64,000 nucleotides of DNA from Paraburkholderia phenoliruptrix (GCF_019511605.1 NZ_JAEUAV010000001.1:558001-622000); one strand, 5' to 3'. Positions 18,524 to 26,812 are shown, counted from the stretch's first letter. The notes: generated by a model not told the origin, from the letters alone. A program made the numbers and translations.

Positions 18524-18659
18524 GTTTGGCTGCTGGTGGCGTTGGCCGCTAGTGGCGTTGGCCGCTGCTAGCGTTGGCTGCTGCTGGCGTTGGCCGCTGC
18601 TTGCGTTGGCCGCTGCTTGCGTTGGCCGCTGCTTGCGTTGGCCGCTGCTTGCGTTGGCT
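18524..18659. repeat. About 8.5 copies of a 16-bp tandem repeat
   Basis: Unit consensus GTTGGCCGCTGCTTGC. Four consecutive exact copies run 18589-18652, with diverged copies to the left (18524-18588) and a partial copy to the right. The gradient from diverged to identical suggests recent expansion at the right end. It lies between the stop of the membrane protein and the stop of the dapA-type gene, outside any supported gene. Confidence 0.95.
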
Positions 18660-18704
18660 CCGCCCGCCGACGCAGGCATCGCCGCCTCACGCCGGCCCCT
18701 CCGC

Positions 18705-19595
18705 TCAGGCGCTCTTCCACTCAGCGAGACGCTCCACTAACGTTTCGCTTGCGCGTGTCATCGGCAGACGAAGTTCGTCGCGTATCAGACCTTGCTGCGC
18801 GAGCCACGCTTTCACCGGCGCAGGGTTCGGCTCGGCGAACAATGCGTGGATCAGCGGCACCAGCGCCTGAAAAATGCGCCGCGCTTCGTTCAGCGCGCCC
18901 GCCGCGAGCGCGCGATAGAGCGCCACGAACTGTTCCGTACGCACGTGAGCAGAAGCTGCAATCGCGCCACTGCCGCCAAGGCAAAGCGTGTTGAACATCT
19001 GCACGTCTTCGCCTGCGAGCACCTGCAAGCGGCCGTCGCGAATCAGCGCGAGCGTGGTGTCGAGCGAACCGGCGCAATCTTTTATCGCCTGAATCCGCGG
19101 ATGCGCCGCCAGCGTGAGCAGCGTATCGAGCTCGAGCCGCACGCCGGTGCGGTATGGAATGTCATACAGCACGACCGGTTTTTCGCTGGCATCGGCAAGC
19201 GCCGTGAAATGACTGACTATGCCGGCCTGCGAGGGCCTCACGTAGTACGGCGCGGCCATCAGCACACCGGCAATGGGCAGCGCGTTCAGTTGCTCGATGC
19301 GCTTGCGCATGCTGTCCGTGTAGTTGCCCGATACGCCCACCACCACCGGCAACGCGGGCTTGGGCTCCGCGCTTTGGTCGCTCTCTGCCCCGGCCGCCTC
19401 GAGAACGGTTGCGAGCACAGCGTCCTGTTCGAGAGCGTCGAGCGCGGCCGGCTCCCCGGTCGTGCCCAACGCGACGATGCCGGCGACACCCGCGTCGGCA
19501 TAGCGGCGCACGAGCGCGCGCAACGCGGCATGATCGACCGCGCCGTCGGCGAAAGGCGTGATGAGCGGAATCCAGATACCCGAAAAAATAGACAT
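18705..19595 (-). CDS. dapA: DapA-family aldolase (4-hydroxy-tetrahydrodipicolinate synthase or relative)
   Basis: A 296-residue class I aldolase of the DHDPS/NAL superfamily. It carries the GTTGE motif at 44-48, the YDIPYRTG segment (Tyr144, Arg149) and Schiff-base Lys172 in IKDCAG. Tyr, Arg and Lys at the DHDPS positions favour condensation of pyruvate with aspartate semialdehyde in the lysine pathway. However, Burkholderiales carry several paralogues with other 2-keto acid substrates, and no other lysine gene is nearby. It is divergent from the HTH-containing carbamoyltransferase, with a 418-base intergenic region holding three inverted repeats. Confidence 0.85.
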   Translation of the reverse strand: MSIFSGIWIPLITPFADGAVDHAALRALVRRYADAGVAGIVALGTTGEPAALDALEQDAVLATVLEAAGAESDQSAEPKPALPVVVGVSGNYTDSMRKRIEQLNALPIAGVLMAAPYYVRPSQAGIVSHFTALADASEKPVVLYDIPYRTGVRLELDTLLTLAAHPRIQAIKDCAGSLDTTLALIRDGRLQVLAGEDVQMFNTLCLGGSGAIAASAHVRTEQFVALYRALAAGALNEARRIFQALVPLIHALFAEPNPAPVKAWLAQQGLIRDELRLPMTRASETLVERLAEWKSA

Positions 19596-19684
19596 GTCCT
19601 TCCTCTTGCTTCGATGAGCGACCGTATCGAATCCGGCAGCGTGCGAAGGACAAAGACAGGAAGGACCGCTGAAGCGCGTGACCC

Positions 19685-19712
19685 GCTGTTCCGTCGCATC
19701 TGACGGAACAGC
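19685..19712. promoter_or_regulatory. Perfect 11-bp inverted repeat (operator candidate)
   Basis: GCTGTTCCGTC (19685-19695) pairs perfectly with 19702-19712 across a 6-base spacer, 90 bases upstream of the dapA-type start. No T-run follows on either strand, so it is not a typical terminator. A palindromic operator or an mRNA leader hairpin are the likely options. Confidence 0.55.
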
Positions 19713-19821
19713 GTGCTCCGGTCAGATGAGCGGCTGTTTTTTGGCTTTGGCGCCGGACTCCGGGCGGCCGTGCGCGTCGCGCTGCGTAGCGGCGAGCGAA
19801 GCGCGCGCACGTGCAGCCGCG

Positions 19822-19841
19822 CGTTCTGCAAATACAGAACG
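19822..19841. promoter_or_regulatory. Perfect 7-bp inverted repeat (operator candidate)
   Basis: CGTTCTG and CAGAACG are separated by the 6-base spacer CAAATA, in the middle of the dapA/carbamoyltransferase intergenic region. Arm length and spacing suit a dimeric helix-turn-helix regulator. Which gene it controls is unknown. Confidence 0.45.
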
Positions 19842-19941
19842 AGGCGCAGTAGACAAGCAGAGTCGGAAAACGGGGCCGTAGAGCATGAAGCGCAGTGTAA
19901 CCGCGCCGACTGCCAATTGGCAAAGTGCATCCCGAAATTGC

Positions 19942-19969
19942 TTGACTTCTGCGGCAGCCGAACTAATAT
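19942..19969 (+). promoter_or_regulatory. Sigma-70-like promoter for the HTH-carbamoyltransferase gene
   Basis: TTGACT (19942-19947), 16-base spacer, TAATAT (19964-19969): a close match to the consensus, with transcription expected near 19976, about 38 bases before the ATG. A palindrome at 19966-19984 overlaps its -10 element. Confidence 0.6.
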
Positions 19970-19984
19970 ACGCACCGCGTATAT
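19966..19984. promoter_or_regulatory. Palindromic operator candidate overlapping the -10 element
   Basis: ATATACGC and GCGTATAT are perfect inverted 8-base arms with a 3-base spacer (ACC). The site covers the end of the predicted -10 box and the expected start of transcription, a classic repressor position. Confidence 0.55.
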
Positions 19985-20013
19985 CCGGCGCATACATTTC
20001 GGCAGGTACCCTC

Positions 20014-21306
20014 ATGAGCGTCCCGCAACAAGCCTTCCTCCGCGACGCCATGCGGCGCCTGAACATGACCCGCGACACGTTCGCGGGCCGCATCGGCGTA
20101 TCCCGCCGGGCGCTGGATACATGGCTGCTACCCGACGATTCGCAGGAATCGCGCGCCATGCCCGAGATTGTCGAGCGCTTCGTCTCGGAAATCGTCGTGC
20201 ACGGCGAGCCGGGTGAAAAGTATACGCAGAGCGTAGACTCGCAATCTTTGGCGAGTCAGATGCTGTGGGAAGGCAAGCCGCAGTTGCTGTCCGTCGACCA
20301 GTTCTCGCGCGACTCGGTCGAGGCGCTCTTTCGTGTCGCGGACATCATGCAGCCCATCGCGCGCCGCCGCAAAATCTCCCGTGTACTGGAAGGCGCGGTG
20401 CTCGGCAATCTGTTTTTCGAGGCCAGCACGCGCACCCGCGTGAGTTTCGGCGCGGCGTTCTGCCGGCTGGGCGGGTCCGTGTGCGACACCACCGGCTTCA
20501 CGTTTTCGTCTATGGCCAAGGGCGAATCCATCTACGACACGAGCCGCGTGATGAGCGGCTACGTGGATGCGCTGGTGATCCGTCATCCGGAGCAAGGCTC
20601 GGTGGCCGAATTCGCACGCGCGACCAACGTGCCGGTGATCAACGGCGGAGACGGCCCCGGCGAACATCCGAGCCAGGCGCTGCTCGACCTGTACACCATT
20701 CAGCGCGAGTTTTCGCGGCTCGGCAAGATCGTGGACGGCGCGCACATCGCACTGGTCGGCGATCTGAAATATGGGCGCACGGTGCACTCGCTCGTCAAGC
20801 TGCTGGCGCTTTATCGCGGCATCAAGTTCACGCTGATCTCGCCGCCCATGCTCGAAATGCCGGGCTATATCATCGAGCAGATTTCGCGCAACGGCCATGT
20901 GATCGAACAGACTCACGACCTGCCCAGCGGCCTGCGCGGCGCCGACGTGGTGTACGCCACGCGCATCCAGAAAGAGCGCTTTACCGACGAATCGTTCGAA
21001 GGCTACACGCCCGACTTCCAGATCAATCAGGCACTAGTGGACAGCGTATGCGGCAGCGATACGCTGATCATGCACCCATTGCCGCGCGACAGCCGGCTAG
21101 GCGCGAACGATCTGAGCGTGGACCTCAATCACGATTCGCGGCTCGCCATTTTCCGGCAGACCGATAACGGCATTCCCGTGCGAATGGCGATATTCGCCGT
21201 GCTGCTCGGCGTCGAAAAACTGGTTCAACATTCGATGCGCGACGCGGCCTGGCGCCCGCCCGCCTATCTCGGTCCGGACGACGCCGTGTTTCATGGCATC
21301 GACTGA
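20014..21306 (+). CDS. Aspartate carbamoyltransferase with N-terminal helix-turn-helix-like extension
   Basis: A 430-residue protein, about 100 longer than a normal PyrB chain. Residues about 85-410 are a carbamoyltransferase with carbamoyl-phosphate motif STRTR (138-142), HPSQALLDLYT (218 onward), RIQKERF and HPLPR (354-358), so catalysis of carbamoyl phosphate plus aspartate to carbamoyl-aspartate is plausible. The first about 60 residues (MTRDTFAGRIGVSRRALDTW, then LLPDDSQESRAMPEIVERFV) look like a lambda-repressor-type HTH. No regulatory pyrI chain or pyrC-like gene is adjacent. The ATG at 20014 is used because the conserved extension starts there; the Shine-Dalgarno is weak (GGCAGG). Its promoter overlaps a palindrome, suggesting self-regulation (inference). 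Confidence 0.85.
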   Translation: MSVPQQAFLRDAMRRLNMTRDTFAGRIGVSRRALDTWLLPDDSQESRAMPEIVERFVSEIVVHGEPGEKYTQSVDSQSLASQMLWEGKPQLLSVDQFSRDSVEALFRVADIMQPIARRRKISRVLEGAVLGNLFFEASTRTRVSFGAAFCRLGGSVCDTTGFTFSSMAKGESIYDTSRVMSGYVDALVIRHPEQGSVAEFARATNVPVINGGDGPGEHPSQALLDLYTIQREFSRLGKIVDGAHIALVGDLKYGRTVHSLVKLLALYRGIKFTLISPPMLEMPGYIIEQISRNGHVIEQTHDLPSGLRGADVVYATRIQKERFTDESFEGYTPDFQINQALVDSVCGSDTLIMHPLPRDSRLGANDLSVDLNHDSRLAIFRQTDNGIPVRMAIFAVLLGVEKLVQHSMRDAAWRPPAYLGPDDAVFHGID

Positions 21307-21389
21307 AGTTTTGCAGTTAGTTCGCTTACCGAAGTAAAAGCCGCAAGCGTCCAGGCCATCGCGCTACCGCCGTTGCATGCGCGCCACGA

Positions 21390-22166
21390 CTATTTGACGT
21401 GCACACGCAGGCCCTCACGGCCTGGCGCGATGTCGTCCTTCAGCGTCAGTGCGGGAATTTCGTAGTCGCCGCCGTTTTGCGGACGGAATGCTATGGGCGG
21501 CGTTTTCCACAGATTGTCGAGGCGCTCGCCGAGCGCGTCGCGCACCTGCAGGTACTTCTGTTCGTCTATGCGGCTCGTGCGATACACCACGAACGGCGGC
21601 AGCACGTCGAAGCCCGGGTAATACAGTATGCCGTGCTGGATCGGGAACAACACGTCGTCGATCGGGCCGTTGATGCCGCGCGCACTGTAGTGCGATTCCC
21701 AGCCGCCCGTGGTGACCAGCAGCATCGCACGCTTGCCGGCGAGATTGCCCTCGCCGTAGCGGTCGCCCCAGCGCGCATCGGAGTGCTCGCCCACGCCATA
21801 CGCGAAACCATAGGCGTAGACGCGCTCCACCCAGCCTTTCATGATGGCGGGCATTGAGAACCACCAGAGCGGAAATTGCAGAATGACCGCATCCGCCCAT
21901 TTGAGCTTTGCCTGTTCAGCGGCGATGTCCGGACTTTGCAGCCCGTTCTCGAACGCATGCTTCGACGCGCGCGACGGATCGAAGCGCTCACCGGTTGCGG
22001 GAGCGAGGCTGTCATGCGCGTCGAGTGCAGCCTTCCAGTTCATTGCATACAGATCGGAAACCTGAACCGTGTGCCCCGCCTCCTGCAGGCGCCTGACGGA
22101 GAAATCCTTCAGCGATCCATTCAACGAGCGCGGCTCAGGATGAGCATAAACAATCAGAACGTTCAT
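21390..22166 (-). CDS. NAD(P)H:quinone oxidoreductase / flavodoxin-like fold protein
   Basis: A 258-residue flavoprotein of the NQO1/modulator-of-drug-activity group. It starts MNVLIVYAHPEPRSLNGSL, the FMN/FAD phosphate-binding loop, and contains WADAVILQFPLWWFSMPAIMKGWVERVYAYGFAYG, the family's central signature, and TTGGWESHYSARGINGP. Likely role: two-electron reduction of quinones or electrophiles. The frame runs further upstream, but the ATG at 22166 begins the fold and has AGAAGG about nine bases before it. Divergent from a LysR gene 76 bases away, a probable regulator. Confidence 0.88.
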   Translation of the reverse strand: MNVLIVYAHPEPRSLNGSLKDFSVRRLQEAGHTVQVSDLYAMNWKAALDAHDSLAPATGERFDPSRASKHAFENGLQSPDIAAEQAKLKWADAVILQFPLWWFSMPAIMKGWVERVYAYGFAYGVGEHSDARWGDRYGEGNLAGKRAMLLVTTGGWESHYSARGINGPIDDVLFPIQHGILYYPGFDVLPPFVVYRTSRIDEQKYLQVRDALGERLDNLWKTPPIAFRPQNGGDYEIPALTLKDDIAPGREGLRVHVK

Positions 22167-22223
22167 TTCGGCTTGCCTTCTATCATGTGGGAACGACACC
22201 ACGATAGGCGCAGCCACGGTATA

Positions 22224-22241
22224 TTGGAAATGAATTGCCAA
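22224..22241. promoter_or_regulatory. LysR-type operator candidate
   Basis: TTGG and CCAA arms separated by 10 bases in the short space between the divergent quinone reductase and LysR genes. Interrupted dyads of this size are typical LysR recognition sites. It ends one base before the annotated ATG of the LysR gene, which would fit better if that protein starts at the GTG at 22258. Confidence 0.3.
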
Positions 22242-22242
22242 C

Positions 22243-23154
22243 ATGCCAGGTATAAGCGTGCATAATCGCCTACGTAACCTCGACCTGAACCTGCTCGTCA
22301 CACTCGACGTATTGCTCGCGGAACTCAACGTGACGCGTGCGGCGGAACGTTTGAATTTCTCGCAGCCTGCAGTGAGCGTGCATCTCGCCAGGTTGCGCGA
22401 AGTACTGGGCGATCCGCTGCTGCTGCCGGGGCCGCGAGGCATGCGCGCGACGGCACGCGCCGAGGCGCTGCGCGAGCCGCTGCGGCAGGCGCTCGAAGCG
22501 TTGGAGCAGGCCGTGGCGCCAGCGCAAGCATTCGACCCCGCAGAGGCCACGCAAACCTGGCGCATTGCCGCGACGGACTACGCGGAGTCCACCATCATTC
22601 TTCCGGTGCTGCCGAGGCTGCGCGCGGCAGCGCCTGCCACGCGCCTCGCGGTTGTCGAGGCCGCGCCGCCGCGCCTCGCGAAGCAGGCGGAAAGAGGCGA
22701 GATAGACCTCGGCTTTCATACGAGCGAGGGCGCGCCTGCCGGCCTGCGCCGGCGAGTGCTGTTTGCAGAGCGTTATGTGCTGGCGTGCCGGGCGGATCAT
22801 CCGCGTCTGAAACGGCGGCCTACGTTGGCGCAGTTCTCGAAGTTCGAGCACGTAATCGTGTCGCCGGACGGCGGCGGCTTTACGGGCGTGACGGACGAAG
22901 TTCTGGCCAAAGCCGGTCTCACGCGCCGGGTCGTGCTGTCCGTTCCGCACTTTCTCTTCATGATCTCGGCGCTTGCCAGCACCGATCTCGTCGCGATGGT
23001 GCCCGCCCGGCTCGTGCGCGACCACCCGGCGCTACGCGTGGTCGAGCCGCCCGTCGAGGTGCCCGGCTATGAAATGGCCATGCTGTGGCATGAGCGCTCG
23101 CATCGCGATCCGGCGCACCAGTGGTTGCGCGCGCAGATCGCGGACGCGGTGTGA
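22243..23154 (+). CDS. LysR-family transcriptional regulator (NodD/NahR-like group)
   Basis: A 303-residue LysR protein. RNLDLNLLVTLDVLLAELNVTRAAERLNFSQPAVS and the PLLLPGPRGM wing are typical of the NodD/NahR/LinR branch, whose members respond to aromatic compounds or quinones. The effector domain fills the rest. No clear ribosome-binding site precedes the ATG at 22243; a GTG at 22258, after AGGT, is an alternative start. It is divergent from the quinone reductase, which is the probable target gene. Confidence 0.9.
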   Translation: MPGISVHNRLRNLDLNLLVTLDVLLAELNVTRAAERLNFSQPAVSVHLARLREVLGDPLLLPGPRGMRATARAEALREPLRQALEALEQAVAPAQAFDPAEATQTWRIAATDYAESTIILPVLPRLRAAAPATRLAVVEAAPPRLAKQAERGEIDLGFHTSEGAPAGLRRRVLFAERYVLACRADHPRLKRRPTLAQFSKFEHVIVSPDGGGFTGVTDEVLAKAGLTRRVVLSVPHFLFMISALASTDLVAMVPARLVRDHPALRVVEPPVEVPGYEMAMLWHERSHRDPAHQWLRAQIADAV

Positions 23155-23208
23155 GGCTTCACGCTGCGCTGATCTGGCGATGGGCGTGAGCCTTTGCATG
23201 CTGGCCTG

Positions 23209-23256
23209 CTCGCGTGTCGGCTTGCGTGTCGGCTTGCGTGCCCGCTTGCGTGCCTC
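23209..23256. repeat. Four copies of a 12-bp tandem repeat
   Basis: Imperfect units of CTTGCGTGTCGG type, in the 111 bases between the LysR stop and the aldo-keto reductase stop. One unit differs at one or two positions from the next. No gene or hairpin depends on it. Confidence 0.85.
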
Positions 23257-23265
23257 GCACCAGCG

Positions 23266-24147
23266 TCATGCCTGAGCGTCGGCACGGCCAACCGCGTCCA
23301 GTTGCGCAACAATCTCGCCGCTCAACTCCAGCTTCGCCGCCGCGAGATTCTCACGCAAGTGCGCAACCGACGACGTCCCCGGGATCAACAGAATGTTCGG
23401 CGCGCGCTGCAGCAGCCAGGCGAGCGCCACTTGCATCGGCGTGGCTCCGAGCGTTTGCGCAATGTCAGTGAGCGCTGAAGACTGGATCGGCGTGAAGCCG
23501 CCAAGCGGAAAAAACGGCACGTAGGCAATGCCCTTGCCTGCAAGGTCGTCGATCAGCGCGTCGTCGGCGCGGTGCACGAGGTTGTAATGGTTCTGCACAC
23601 AGACAATCTTCGTGATGCGCTGCGCCTCGGCAATCTGCGCAGCCGTCGCATTGCTCAGGCCGATGTGGCGAATCAAGCCGCGCTGCTGAAGCTCGGCAAG
23701 CGCAGTCACCTGCTCTTCGATGGAGCCTTCGCGAGGCGCATGCACGTCGCCCATCAGCCGCAAGTTGACGACCTCGAGGGCATCGAGGCCAAGGTTGCGC
23801 AGGTTGTCGTGGACGCCGCGCTCGAGATCCTCCGGCGCCTGCGCGGGCAGCCACGCGCCGTCGCTGCCGCGCACCGCGCCCAGCTTGGTGACGAGCAAGA
23901 GATCGGCGGGGTACGGGTGCAACGCCTCGCGAATCAGCTGGTTGGTGATGTGCGGGCCGTAAAAGTCGCTCGTGTCGATGTGGTTGACGCCTTGCGCCAC
24001 CGCTTCGCGCAGCACGGCAAGCGCGGCGTCGCGGTCCTTTGGCGGGCCGAACACGCCCGGTCCCGCGAGTTGCATGGCGCCGTAGCCCATGCGCCGCACC
24101 GGGCGCCCGGCGAGAGCAAAAGTTTCGGTGATGTGTGGATTCGGCAC
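23266..24147 (-). CDS. Aldo/keto reductase
   Basis: A 293-residue NADPH-dependent oxidoreductase of the AKR superfamily. The expected motifs are RRMGYGAMQLAG, the catalytic DTSDFYGP (Asp and Tyr), the lysine in LLVTKLGAVRG and the GLSNATAAQI segment. IPGTSSVAHLRENLAA near the C-terminus binds the coenzyme phosphate. A GTG at 24147 is taken as start because AAGGAG sits seven bases upstream; the longer frame to 24195 adds residues outside the family. Divergent from a LysR gene and likely controlled by it. Substrate unknown. Confidence 0.9.
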   Translation of the reverse strand: MPNPHITETFALAGRPVRRMGYGAMQLAGPGVFGPPKDRDAALAVLREAVAQGVNHIDTSDFYGPHITNQLIREALHPYPADLLLVTKLGAVRGSDGAWLPAQAPEDLERGVHDNLRNLGLDALEVVNLRLMGDVHAPREGSIEEQVTALAELQQRGLIRHIGLSNATAAQIAEAQRITKIVCVQNHYNLVHRADDALIDDLAGKGIAYVPFFPLGGFTPIQSSALTDIAQTLGATPMQVALAWLLQRAPNILLIPGTSSVAHLRENLAAAKLELSGEIVAQLDAVGRADAQA

Positions 24148-24256
24148 GTCGTTCTCCTTGCTGTTTGATGGAAACCAGTATGGCCGGGATTGCATCGTTC
24201 AATAAAGAGGACTAACGTGCACGGGTTGTTCAAATTTTCGAACAGTGACAACAGCG

Positions 24257-25153
24257 ATGGAATTAAGCGACCTGACGGCTTTCATTTCCGTTGCGCGCGC
24301 GGGCGGCTTTCGCGACGCGGCGCGCAGCAGCGGCGTTTCCGCGTCGAGCCTGAGCGTCGCCGTGCGCCGGCTGGAAACCCGGCTCGGTTTGCGCCTGCTG
24401 AACCGAACGACGCGCAGCGTGGCGCCGACCGAAGCGGGACTGCGTCTGCTGGAAAAGCTGACTCCGCTCTTCAGCGAAATGGAAGCGGCACTCGACGTGC
24501 TCAACGTATTTCGCGAGCAGCCAAGCGGCACGCTCAAACTGAACGTACCGGCGAGCGCCGCGCGCATTGTGCTGCCGGGTATCATCGCGCCGTTTCTGAA
24601 GGCCTATCCCGACATTCGCGTCGAGGTGGTCGTCGAGGACGGCTTTGTCGACGTGCTGTCCATAGGCTGCGACGCCGGCATCCGCTACGACGAACGGCTC
24701 GAAAAGGACATGATCGCGGTGCCGATCGGCCCGCGCGTGGAGCGTTTTGCGACCGCCGCCGCGCCCGGCTACCTCGACGCTCGCGGACGCCCGCAACATC
24801 CGCGCGAGTTGCTCACGCATGCTTGCGTACGGGTTCAGTTCGGCGGCGGCGCGACGCCAATCTGGTACTTCGAGCGCGACGGCGAAGTGGTGCAAGTCGA
24901 TCCGCCGGGGTCTCTCGTCGTGCGGCCGGGCGCCGCGATGGACTTGCTGATCGAAGCGGCCGTCGCAGGCGTGGGGGTGATCCAGCTGTTCGAAGACATA
25001 CTTCGCCCGCATCTCGACAGCGGCGCGCTCGAACCGATACTGGAACCGTGGTGGCAACGTTTTTCCGGCCCATTCCTTTACTATCCCGGCCACCGTCACG
25101 TGCCCGCGCCGCTGCGCGCGTTCATCGATTTCGTGAAAGAGCGCAACGGATGA
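24257..25153 (+). CDS. LysR-family transcriptional regulator
   Basis: A 298-residue LysR protein of the large CrgA/DmlR-like group. It has an N-terminal winged HTH (ELSDLTAFISVARAGGFRDAARSSGVSASSLSVAVRRLE, LLNRTTRSVAPTEAG) and effector domain with VVVEDGFVDVLSIGCDAGIRY. The ATG at 24257 is preferred; a GTG four codons upstream is equally possible and neither has a good ribosome-binding site. Divergent from the aldo-keto reductase with 109 bases between, the common layout for this group. Confidence 0.9.
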   Translation: MELSDLTAFISVARAGGFRDAARSSGVSASSLSVAVRRLETRLGLRLLNRTTRSVAPTEAGLRLLEKLTPLFSEMEAALDVLNVFREQPSGTLKLNVPASAARIVLPGIIAPFLKAYPDIRVEVVVEDGFVDVLSIGCDAGIRYDERLEKDMIAVPIGPRVERFATAAAPGYLDARGRPQHPRELLTHACVRVQFGGGATPIWYFERDGEVVQVDPPGSLVVRPGAAMDLLIEAAVAGVGVIQLFEDILRPHLDSGALEPILEPWWQRFSGPFLYYPGHRHVPAPLRAFIDFVKERNG

Positions 25154-25259
25154 ACCCGCCAGGCCGCAAATTCGACGCCACGCCGTCGATTTGCGGTGAT
25201 AATGAACTGCCGTTTTGTGGGCACGCGCACAACTCCGAAACTTCATCCACCGCGCTACT

Positions 25260-26480
25260 ATGAATGAGACACTCGTAAGCCCGCTTCGCAATTTCGCCGA
25301 TTTTGTTCGCGCCGAACGGGTTCGATTGACAGAGCAATGGATGGACGCGGTTTTCGGCGACGTCGACCTGGTGGAAGCCGACAAGCTCACTTACCAGCAG
25401 CTCGCCGACCATCTGCCGGAAATTCTCGAGGGCCTGTGCTCGGCGCTCGATGTCGAAGACCTGGAACGCGTCGAGTCCGACATCGAACGCGACGCGCGCA
25501 AGCATGGCATGGTGCGCTGGCGTCAGGGTTACCGAATCGAAGAACTCGTGCGCGAGCTGGATCTTTTCCACCAGGTGCTGGCCGACGCGCTCGACACCTA
25601 CGCAGCGCGCGACAACGCGTTCACGCCCCGCCACGAAAGACGCGCGCGCCGCATGATTGCGGAAACGCTCAGCATGGTCACGCTCACGTCGATCAGGGAA
25701 GTGGTCAGCGAACGTGACCGCAAGATCGACGAATACACCGGGCGGCTCGAGCGCGCCAATCATGAGCTGGAGCTGAAGCAGCGGCTTGTCGGCGAATTGT
25801 ACGAGTCGCGCATGCACATCACGCGCAGCGTGGTTCACGATTTGCGAAACTTTTTAAATGCGTTTTCGATGGCGCTGCAACTCATTGCTCGCGCGCCGGC
25901 GAAGGCCGACACCGCGTTGACGCTCGCCAACCGGCAGGCGGAGGACATGAAAGCGCTCGTCGAGCAAATGGTCGAGTACTCCGTGATACTCGGCGACGGC
26001 GCGCCGCTCACGCTCGAGCTGGTCGATCTGCGTGAGCTTTACGAAGAACTCGTGGCGTCGTCGCGGCCCTCGATCGAGGCGAAGGGACTGACGTTGCGCA
26101 CCGCGTTCGATCCCGCGCTTTCGGCCGTAACGTCGAACCGTTTGAAGCTCAAGCAGATCGCCGTGAATCTGCTTTCCAACGCGATCAAGTACACGCAATC
26201 AGGTCAGGTCGAACTGCACTTCGCCGCGGCCGGCCCGGAGCATTGGTCGATCCGCGTGTCGGACACCGGTGTGGGCATTGCGCCGGGGGATGCGGATCGG
26301 GTATTCCACGAATTCGAGCGCGCCGCCGACGAGAATATTCCCGGCACAGGGCTAGGACTCGCGATCGTCAAGGAACTGTGCCGGGTGCTGGGCGGACAGA
26401 TCGACTTCGCGTCGCGCGAGGGCGTGGGCACCAGTTTCACGATTCGCTTTCCGTTGACGCTCGCGGCGGAGCTGTCGTAG
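25260..26480 (+). CDS. Soluble sensor histidine kinase
   Basis: A 406-residue kinase without membrane segments. Residues 1-150 are an all-helical input region, resembling RsbR/RsbRD N-terminal modules, followed by a coiled coil (about 150-185). The H-box is VVHDLRNFLN with His193. The ATPase domain has the N-box NLLSNAIKYT (303-312), G1 DTGVGI (335-340) and GTGLGLAIVKEL (362 onward). All catalytic motifs are intact. No response regulator is adjacent, so the partner is elsewhere. It follows the LysR gene by 106 bases and converges on a small membrane protein gene. There is no clear Shine-Dalgarno at the ATG. Confidence 0.9.
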   Translation: MNETLVSPLRNFADFVRAERVRLTEQWMDAVFGDVDLVEADKLTYQQLADHLPEILEGLCSALDVEDLERVESDIERDARKHGMVRWRQGYRIEELVRELDLFHQVLADALDTYAARDNAFTPRHERRARRMIAETLSMVTLTSIREVVSERDRKIDEYTGRLERANHELELKQRLVGELYESRMHITRSVVHDLRNFLNAFSMALQLIARAPAKADTALTLANRQAEDMKALVEQMVEYSVILGDGAPLTLELVDLRELYEELVASSRPSIEAKGLTLRTAFDPALSAVTSNRLKLKQIAVNLLSNAIKYTQSGQVELHFAAAGPEHWSIRVSDTGVGIAPGDADRVFHEFERAADENIPGTGLGLAIVKELCRVLGGQIDFASREGVGTSFTIRFPLTLAAELS

Positions 26481-26488
26481 CGACCCTG

Positions 26489-26812
26489 CTACCGTACCGA
26501 GCCACTAAGGCTCAGGCGCGGGCATTCACCCATCGCGCTGCCCGCGCCGCCATTGTTGCCAAGGCCGCGCATCACCACGTCGCGGTACGTACCGTCGCGG
26601 CGCGCCAGCTCCGCCAGATCCAGCAAGGCGGCGTAGCGCGCCGGGCAATTCGTCGCCCCTGCCAGCGCACGAAGTTCGCGGGATTCGTCGGCATCGGCGG
26701 CGAAGCGTTGCACGGCAATTGCCAACGCCGCCGCCACGATAATCGCTACCCATGCGCCTGCTTTGCGAGTGCCGGAGTCCTGCGCTGCGTCGCGAGGACG
26801 CCGATCCAGCAT
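26489..26812 (-). CDS. Small single-pass membrane protein, function unknown
   Basis: A 107-residue frame converging on the histidine kinase, with eight bases between the stops. A polar N-terminus (MLDRRPRDAAQDSGTRKAG) precedes one hydrophobic helix (AWVAIIVAAALAIAVQRFAA); a soluble C-terminal domain holds two cysteines (ATNCPARY, GECPRLSLSG). The upstream frame extends to 27034 without hydrophobic or conserved-looking sequence, so the ATG at 26812 is chosen, but no ribosome-binding site supports it. Not recognised. The region 26813-26979 shows nothing else. Confidence 0.5.
   Translation of the reverse strand: MLDRRPRDAAQDSGTRKAGAWVAIIVAAALAIAVQRFAADADESRELRALAGATNCPARYAALLDLAELARRDGTYRDVVMRGLGNNGGAGSAMGECPRLSLSGSVR

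Noticed and set aside
6416..18659. Tandem arrays considered as CRISPR
   Set aside because: Units of 8-16 bp are contiguous, without unique spacers, and no cas gene is present.
22167..22565. N-terminal extension of the quinone reductase frame
   Set aside because: It lies antisense to the start of the LysR gene; the flavodoxin fold begins at the ATG at 22166.
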